Assembly: GCA_020721585.1 (NCBI GenBank)
Contig: DYMK01000005.1
Location: 1 to 64,000 of the forward strand
Direction of reading: 5' to 3'
Source of the DNA: Sulfuricurvum sp.
GTDB lineage: Bacteria > Campylobacterota > Campylobacteria > Campylobacterales > Sulfurimonadaceae
DNA: 64,000 nucleotides
A model generated the notes under the pieces. The model had not been told where the DNA came from and ran no database searches. It was given only the letters and a program-made list of their open reading frames with translations. The position numbers were made by a program, and so were the translations under genes. This document shows, piece after piece, positions 51,234-64,000 of this stretch. Position 1 is the first letter of the stretch, and the number at the start of each line of letters is the position of its first letter.

Positions 51234-51764
51234 ATGGCACATCTTTGGTACTCAATTCAAACCTATTCAGGCAGTGAGCGTAGTGTGAAGTCGGCTATTT
51301 TAAATATGATCACTGAAAATCGTCTTGAAGATGTGATTACTGAAGTTATCGTTCCCACTGAAGATGTCATTGAAGTAAAAAATGGAAAAAAGAAAATTTC
51401 TGAGCGTTCTCTTTACTCTGGTTATGTTTTTGCTTTGATGGATTTGAGTGTTGACTTGCAACATCGGATTCAATCTCTTCCCCGTGTTGCAGGTTTTATT
51501 GGTGAATCCAATAAGCCGACTCCTCTAAGTGAGCGTGATATCGCGGTCATTTTAGATCGTGTTACCAACCGTTCTGCCCCTAAACCCAAAGTGTTTTTTG
51601 ACAGTGGGGAGATGGTTCGTATCGTTGATGGACCGTTTGCAAACTTTACCGGTACCGTGGATGAATATGACCTTGAACATGGCACATTGAAACTTAATGT
51701 TTCTATTTTTGGACGTAGTACTCCGGTGGATATTTCGTATACCCAAGTCGAAAAAATTATTTAA
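51234..51764 (+). CDS. nusG: Transcription termination/antitermination factor NusG
   Basis: 176 aa. The N-terminal NGN domain (WYSIQTYSGSERSVKSAIL) binds RNA polymerase, and the C-terminal KOW domain (GEMVRIVDGPFANFTGTVDEYD) binds S10 or Rho. It is in the usual secE-nusG-rplK order. Confidence 0.97.
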   Translation: MAHLWYSIQTYSGSERSVKSAILNMITENRLEDVITEVIVPTEDVIEVKNGKKKISERSLYSGYVFALMDLSVDLQHRIQSLPRVAGFIGESNKPTPLSERDIAVILDRVTNRSAPKPKVFFDSGEMVRIVDGPFANFTGTVDEYDLEHGTLKLNVSIFGRSTPVDISYTQVEKII

Positions 51765-51785
51765 TCTCAAAAAAAGGAAGCACAA

Positions 51786-52211
51786 ATGGCAAAGAAAATT
51801 ACGGGCTACATCAAGCTGCAAGTTAATGCTGGCGCAGCCAATCCAGCACCTCCCGTTGGACCAGCATTGGGTCAACGTGGTGTTAATATTATGGAATTTT
51901 GTAAAGCGTTCAATGAGCGTACAAAAGATAAAGCAGGTTTTAAACTCCCTGTTGTTATTACGGTGTACGCAGATAAAACGTTCTCTTTCATCACAAAACA
52001 ACCCCCTGCATCTGCCCTCATCATGAGAGCAGCAGGTCTTAAAAAAGGGACAGATAATCCCATGAAAAACAAAGTGGGTAAAATCACTAAAGCGCAATTG
52101 ATGGAAATTGTTAAGCAAAAAATTCAAGATATGAATACCGATGATGTTGATGCAGCTGCTGCAACTATTGCTGGTTCATGTCGTTCAATGGGTGTTGATA
52201 TTATCGACTAA
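51786..52211 (+). CDS. rplK: 50S ribosomal protein L11
   Basis: 141 aa. [34 protein letters not shown], given here as [17 protein letters not shown], is diagnostic. L11 forms the GTPase-associated centre with 23S rRNA and is needed for RelA sensing. A terminator-like hairpin separates it from rplA. Confidence 0.97.
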   Translation: MAKKITGYIKLQVNAGAANPAPPVGPALGQRGVNIMEFCKAFNERTKDKAGFKLPVVITVYADKTFSFITKQPPASALIMRAAGLKKGTDNPMKNKVGKITKAQLMEIVKQKIQDMNTDDVDAAAATIAGSCRSMGVDIID

Positions 52212-52215
52212 ATGC

Positions 52216-52240
52216 TATTCTCGTTAACGAGAATATTTTT
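52216..52240 (+). terminator. Attenuator-like hairpin between rplK and rplA
   Basis: TATTCTCG (52216-52223) and CGAGAATA (52228-52235) form a perfect 8-bp stem with loop TTAA and are followed by TTTTT (52236-52240). A second stem, CCGCAA (52255-52260) with TTGCGG (52273-52278), lies before the rplA start. Confidence 0.7.
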
Positions 52241-52303
52241 ACAGTGCTCTTCGACCGCAAAGAGATTAAACCTTGCGGCAGATTCTATGAATGGAGAATT
52301 AAA

Positions 52304-52999
52304 ATGGCTGGAAAACGTTACAAACAGCTTAGTGAAAAAGTTGATATGGCTAAAAGCTATTCCGTAGTCGAAGCTTCAGAATTCATTTCAGAGCTTAAAT
52401 CGGCAAAATTTGACGAAACCGTTGAAATTGCTTTAAACTTAAATGTCGATCCTCGTCATGCGGACCAAATGATTCGTGGTGCGGTAGTGCTTCCTCACGG
52501 TACGGGTAAAGTGGTTCGTGTTGCGGTTTTTGCTAAAGGGGTTAAAGCCGATGAAGCAAGAGCAGCAGGTGCAGACATTGTTGGAACGGATGATTTGGTT
52601 GAGCAAATCAAAGCAGGAAACATTAACTTCGATATCGTCGTTGCTGCCCCTGATTGTATGGGTCTTGTTGGGCAAGTAGGTCGTATTCTTGGACCTAAAG
52701 GGATGATGCCAAATCCTAAAACAGGAACAGTTACTGCAGACGTTGCAAAAGCGGTTGGTAACGTTAAGGGCGGTCAGGTAAATTTCCGTGTTGACAAAAA
52801 AGGGAATATTCACGCAGGTATCGGTAAAGTAAGTTTTGATGCGGATAAAATTGCGGAAAACATCAAAGCCTTTGTCGGTGCAATCAACCGTGCGAAACCT
52901 TCAACGGCGAAAGGTCGTTACATTAAAAATGCAGCACTTTCATTAACGATGAGTCCTGCCATTAAGTTCGATATTCAAGAACTTTTAGATATCCGTTAA
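52304..52999 (+). CDS. rplA: 50S ribosomal protein L1
   Basis: 231 aa from ATG 52304 (an upstream in-frame start at 52244 would lie within the leader hairpin). The signature is [17 protein letters not shown]1 forms the mobile stalk that moves E-site tRNA and is a classic translational repressor of its own mRNA. The structured gap before it could hold its binding site. Confidence 0.97.
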   Translation: MAGKRYKQLSEKVDMAKSYSVVEASEFISELKSAKFDETVEIALNLNVDPRHADQMIRGAVVLPHGTGKVVRVAVFAKGVKADEARAAGADIVGTDDLVEQIKAGNINFDIVVAAPDCMGLVGQVGRILGPKGMMPNPKTGTVTADVAKAVGNVKGGQVNFRVDKKGNIHAGIGKVSFDADKIAENIKAFVGAINRAKPSTAKGRYIKNAALSLTMSPAIKFDIQELLDIR

Positions 53000-53009
53000 G
53001 GGTATCACC

Positions 53010-53105
53010 CAAAAATTTTATCTTATGGACTGAAGACAGTAGGGGGTGAAAGCCTTAATCGGAACCATTCCGCCCCGCTTGAAGTTGTTATGTCTGGAAA
53101 GGAGA
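53010..53105 (+). promoter_or_regulatory. L10 leader of the rplJL operon
   Basis: The rplA-rplJ gap contains the sequence pattern of the L10(L12)4 binding leader: ACTGAAGACAGTAGGGGG, then GTGAAAGCCTTAAT and a compact GC-rich helix (GGAACC and CCGCCCCGC). This autoregulatory kink-turn RNA is known upstream of rplJ in many bacteria. Position and pattern agree; the exact fold was not computed. Confidence 0.65.
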
Positions 53106-53109
53106 AATA

Positions 53110-53592
53110 ATGAATAAAACACAAAAAGCTGAGATCGTTAATGCACTAACTGAAGAGTTTACAACGGCTAAAGCGGTTGTAATGTGTGATTATCGTGGTT
53201 TGACTGTGGGCAATCTTGAGTCTCTTCGTAAAATCGCGCGTGGTAAAGAGACGAAAGTTCAAGTGGTTAAAAACACCCTTGCAACCATCGCTCTTTCAAA
53301 CGCGGGTATGACTGGTGTTGATATCGTTGATACGAATATCTTTATCTGGAGTGATGACGCGATTGCTGCGGCAAAAACGGTTGTTGAATTTGCAAAAGAG
53401 AATGATAAATTCTCGCTTCGCACCGCATACATCGATGGTCAAGCAGCGGATGAAGCAAAAGTTCGTGCGTTTGCTACCTTGCCAGGACGTGAAGAGTTGC
53501 TTGGAATGTTGGCATCCGTATGGATGGGACCTGTTCGTAACTTTACCATTGGTCTTGATGCCCTTAAACGTAAAAAAGAAGAAGCGGCTTAA
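53110..53592 (+). CDS. rplJ: 50S ribosomal protein L10
   Basis: 160 aa. VVMCDYRGLTVGNLESLRK and VQVVKNTLATIAL are typical. L10 anchors the L7/L12 dimers and represses its own operon by binding the leader. A good GGAGAA site precedes the ATG. Confidence 0.96.
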   Translation: MNKTQKAEIVNALTEEFTTAKAVVMCDYRGLTVGNLESLRKIARGKETKVQVVKNTLATIALSNAGMTGVDIVDTNIFIWSDDAIAAAKTVVEFAKENDKFSLRTAYIDGQAADEAKVRAFATLPGREELLGMLASVWMGPVRNFTIGLDALKRKKEEAA

Positions 53593-53607
53593 TACCCCCT
53601 TCAAATC

Positions 53608-53640
53608 GCCGATGTTACTATCGGCATAAAAAACTATAAT
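53608..53640 (+). promoter_or_regulatory. Hairpin and internal -10 element before rplL
   Basis: GCCGAT (53608-53613) pairs with ATCGGC (53620-53625), and a perfect TATAAT follows at 53635-53640, 18 bp before the rplL ATG. It may add transcripts for L7/L12, which is needed in several copies per ribosome. Confidence 0.45.
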
Positions 53641-53657
53641 TCCTACAGGAGAATACT

Positions 53658-54026
53658 ATGGCTGTAACAAAAGAAGATGTTCTTGAGTTTATCTCAAACT
53701 TGTCTGTTCTTGAGCTTTCTGAGCTTGTAAAAGAATTTGAAGAAAAATTTGGTGTATCTGCTCAACCCGTAGCAGTAGCTGGCGCTGCCGTTGCCGCAGT
53801 TGAAGTAGAAGAGCAAACTGAATTTGACGTTATCCTTAAAGACGCGGGTGAGAAAAAAATCAACGTTATTAAAGTAGTACGCGCAATGACAGGTCTTGGT
53901 CTTAAAGAGGCTAAAGATGCGGTTGAAGGTGCACCTACAACCATCAAAGAAGGTATCTCTAAACAAGATGCTGAAGCAGCGAAAAAAGAGCTTGAAGAAG
54001 CGGGTGCTGCGGTCGAAATCAAATAA
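53658..54026 (+). CDS. rplL: 50S ribosomal protein L7/L12
   Basis: 122 aa. An N-terminal dimerisation part ([15 protein letters not shown]), an Ala/Val-rich hinge and a C-terminal domain ([25 protein letters not shown]) that recruits translation factors. Very strong codon bias. It is followed by two hairpins before rpoB. Confidence 0.97.
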   Translation: MAVTKEDVLEFISNLSVLELSELVKEFEEKFGVSAQPVAVAGAAVAAVEVEEQTEFDVILKDAGEKKINVIKVVRAMTGLGLKEAKDAVEGAPTTIKEGISKQDAEAAKKELEEAGAAVEIK

Positions 54027-54039
54027 TTATTTGATGCTT

Positions 54040-54108
54040 GGAGGCACTTGCCTCCATATTATTCAGGGCGCTTTTCCGAATTGATTTTTTCATTTCGGAA
54101 GAGTGCCC
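54040..54108 (+). other. Tandem hairpins between rplL and rpoB (attenuator and RNase III-like stem)
   Basis: GGAGGC (54040-54045) pairs with GCCTCC (54050-54055). Then GGGCGCTTTTCCGAA (54066-54080) pairs with TTCGGAAGAGTGCCC (54094-54108), a 15-bp stem with two G-U pairs and a 13-nt loop. E. coli has an attenuator and an RNase III site at the same place, lowering rpoBC relative to rplL. About 95 bp without gene content follow up to rpoB. Confidence 0.6.
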
Positions 54109-54193
54109 ATCCGTCGTTATAGGGTTGGGGATGCTCAACTTTTAGACTTTACACTTTACCTCCCTACTTACAGGGATCAAAAATTTCGATTGA

Positions 54194-62849
<8,656 letters not shown>

Positions 62850-62852
62850 TTT

Positions 62853-62892
62853 CTCTCCCTCGTGGGAGGAAATCTCCTTTTTCTTTTTTTCC
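62853..62892 (+). terminator. Terminator after rpoC
   Basis: CTCCC (62855-62859) and GGGAG (62864-62868) form a short GC-rich stem with TCGT loop, and T-rich tracts follow from about 62875. The rest of the gap to rpsJ (to 63035) is AT-rich with no open frame of note. Confidence 0.55.
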
Positions 62893-63035
62893 TTTCCCTT
62901 TTTTTAGCTACTCTAAAACACTCTTTTGAGAGACTTTTTGATTTTTTTGCATCAGTTTTATGAAAAGTAGTTTTTAGGATTCCTTTTAATAAGGAAGTAA
63001 AAAAGTATTTTTATTCAATTTCATCCCCAAAATCA

Positions 63036-63064
63036 TTGACCAAAATCCCCTATATTGCTATAAT
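63036..63064 (+). promoter_or_regulatory. Sigma70 promoter of the S10 operon
   Basis: TTGACC (63036-63041), 17-bp spacer, TATAAT (63059-63064). The leader of about 50 nt contains a GTCAG/CTGAC stem. Confidence 0.75.
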
Positions 63065-63123
63065 TCCGCTCGCCTTATTATAGTCAGCAATTAGACTGAC
63101 GAGTTCTTTATAGAGGAAAAATT

Positions 63124-63435
63124 ATGGAAAAGATTCGTTTGAAACTTAGAGCATACGATCACCGTGTGCTTGACCGTTCAGTAGCTTCTATCGTTGAAGC
63201 CGTAAAGCGTACCGGTGCGGAAATCCGTGGCCCAATCCCTTTGCCAACTAAGATTCGTAAGTATACGGTTCTCAAATCCCCTCACGTTAACAAAAGTTCA
63301 CGTGAACAATTTGAAATTCGTATGCACGCACGTTTGATCGACATCGTTTCAGCTACGCCTGATACCGTTGATTCATTAATGAAGCTTGACTTGGCTCCGG
63401 AAGTGGACGTAGAAGTTCGCTCTATGGACAAGTAA
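63124..63435 (+). CDS. rpsJ: 30S ribosomal protein S10 (NusE)
   Basis: 103 aa. [19 protein letters not shown] start and [22 protein letters not shown], given in part as [14 protein letters not shown], are diagnostic. Besides its place in the 30S head it binds NusB and NusG in antitermination. It opens the S10-spc ribosomal operon. Confidence 0.97.
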   Translation: MEKIRLKLRAYDHRVLDRSVASIVEAVKRTGAEIRGPIPLPTKIRKYTVLKSPHVNKSSREQFEIRMHARLIDIVSATPDTVDSLMKLDLAPEVDVEVRSMDK

Positions 63436-63444
63436 GGAGTGGGT

Positions 63445-64000
63445 ATGGAATACATTGTAGAAAAAATCGGTATGAGCCGAACAATCGGTGCAAGCAGCCA
63501 AGCGGTCACTCTTTTAAAAGTAAAAGAGGTTAAAGTTTGTAGCGTAGTAGATGGCGTAGCGTTAGTCGCTTACAGCCAAGGAAAAGGACACAATAAGCCA
63601 ATTGAGGGTCAGCAAAAGAAATATAACCTTTCTGCTGAATTCAATAAATTTGCTACGTTGGAAGTGGCTAACACGGAAGCAGGGGATCAAGATATGACTC
63701 CTCTTGTCGAAGCTAAAGTCGTTAAAAGTGCCTTTAATACTAAAGGTCGCGGTTTTACCGGCGTTATGAAACGTTGGAATTTTGCTGGTGGACCAGGGGC
63801 GCACGGTCACCGTTTCCACCGTACTGGTGGATCTATCGGTAACCGCGAATGGCCAGGTAAAGTCCAAAAAGGGCGTAAAATGTCTGGTCAATACGGTGAC
63901 GAACTTGTTACCGTAAAAAACAAAGTGATGTCTTTTGACGCACAAAACGGTGTATTGGTTGTCGTGGGCGCTGTCCCAGGTGCAAACGGTGCGCTAGGTC
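63445..64000 (+). CDS. rplC: 50S ribosomal protein L3 (partial, cut by window end)
   Basis: 185 codons are present from ATG 63445 without a stop; the 3' end lies beyond the window. [15 protein letters not shown] start and [26 protein letters not shown], in part [13 protein letters not shown], identify L3. GGAGT precedes the start, 9 bp after rpsJ. Confidence 0.96.
   Translation, partial: MEYIVEKIGMSRTIGASSQAVTLLKVKEVKVCSVVDGVALVAYSQGKGHNKPIEGQQKKYNLSAEFNKFATLEVANTEAGDQDMTPLVEAKVVKSAFNTKGRGFTGVMKRWNFAGGPGAHGHRFHRTGGSIGNREWPGKVQKGRKMSGQYGDELVTVKNKVMSFDAQNGVLVVVGAVPGANGALG

Overview
The window looks like chromosome of a free-living Campylobacterota (Epsilonproteobacteria) bacterium, probably of the Sulfurimonas/Sulfuricurvum type. 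Four things support this: a napAGHBFLD nitrate reductase operon without napC, a rsmI-rlmB-membrane protein-aminotransferase-hom block, an rpmJ-rpsM-rpsK-rpsD-rpoA-rplQ block, and a tRNA(Thr-Tyr-Gly-Thr)-tuf-rpmG-tRNA(Trp)-secE-nusG-rplKAJL-rpoBC block. rpoB and rpoC are separate but overlapping genes, unlike the fused gene of Helicobacter and Wolinella. The species call is inference.

Layout. 0-10 kb: purine, CoA, diaminopimelate, translation and cell-wall genes (purM, speE-like, coaE, dapF, prfA, rpsT, glmM, lspA). An AT-rich two-gene AAA ATPase/TOPRIM-like cassette sits between coaE and dapF, and a membrane-anchored NUC1-type nuclease follows dapF. 10-15 kb: tRNA-Val, rpsU, a Septu-like ptuA-ptuB pair, purT, then a decayed partial copy of a D-2-hydroxyacid dehydrogenase. 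15-19.2 kb: a secreted TPR protein, the intact dehydrogenase and an outer-membrane porin. 19.2-29.1 kb: a c-type cytochrome and the nap operon, which continues into a stand-alone Aer-type PAS protein, a Crp/Fnr regulator and an orphan PilJ-type membrane sensor. 29.2-34.5 kb: rpmE, rRNA methyltransferases, aminotransferase and hom. 34.6-37.7 kb: ribosomal protein/rpoA operon. 37.8-48.9 kb: nfu, murE, a [2Fe-2S] ferredoxin, panD, ispA, tkt, an rRNA methyltransferase, a MntA-HepT toxin-antitoxin pair, a radical SAM protein, and corA, Ca2+/H+ antiporter and yaaA genes. 48.9 kb to the end: tRNAs, tuf, ribosomal proteins, RNA polymerase, and the start of the S10 operon (rplC cut by the window edge).

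The most interesting signal is regulatory. The palindrome TTGAC-N4-GTCAA occurs upstream of the porin (twice), the cytochrome c gene and napA. In all three promoters the proximal box is centred 32 bp upstream of the centre of a plausible -10 hexamer, which is class II (-41.5) geometry for a Crp/Fnr activator. A Crp/Fnr protein with an ExxSR-type recognition helix is encoded at the end of the same nap operon, between an Aer-like redox PAS protein and a PilJ-domain (NarX-like) sensor with no output domain. I infer a self-contained nitrate/redox-responsive respiratory regulon. Other points of note are the two anti-phage-type cassettes in housekeeping gene junctions and several structured leaders and intercistronic hairpins in the ribosomal protein operons.
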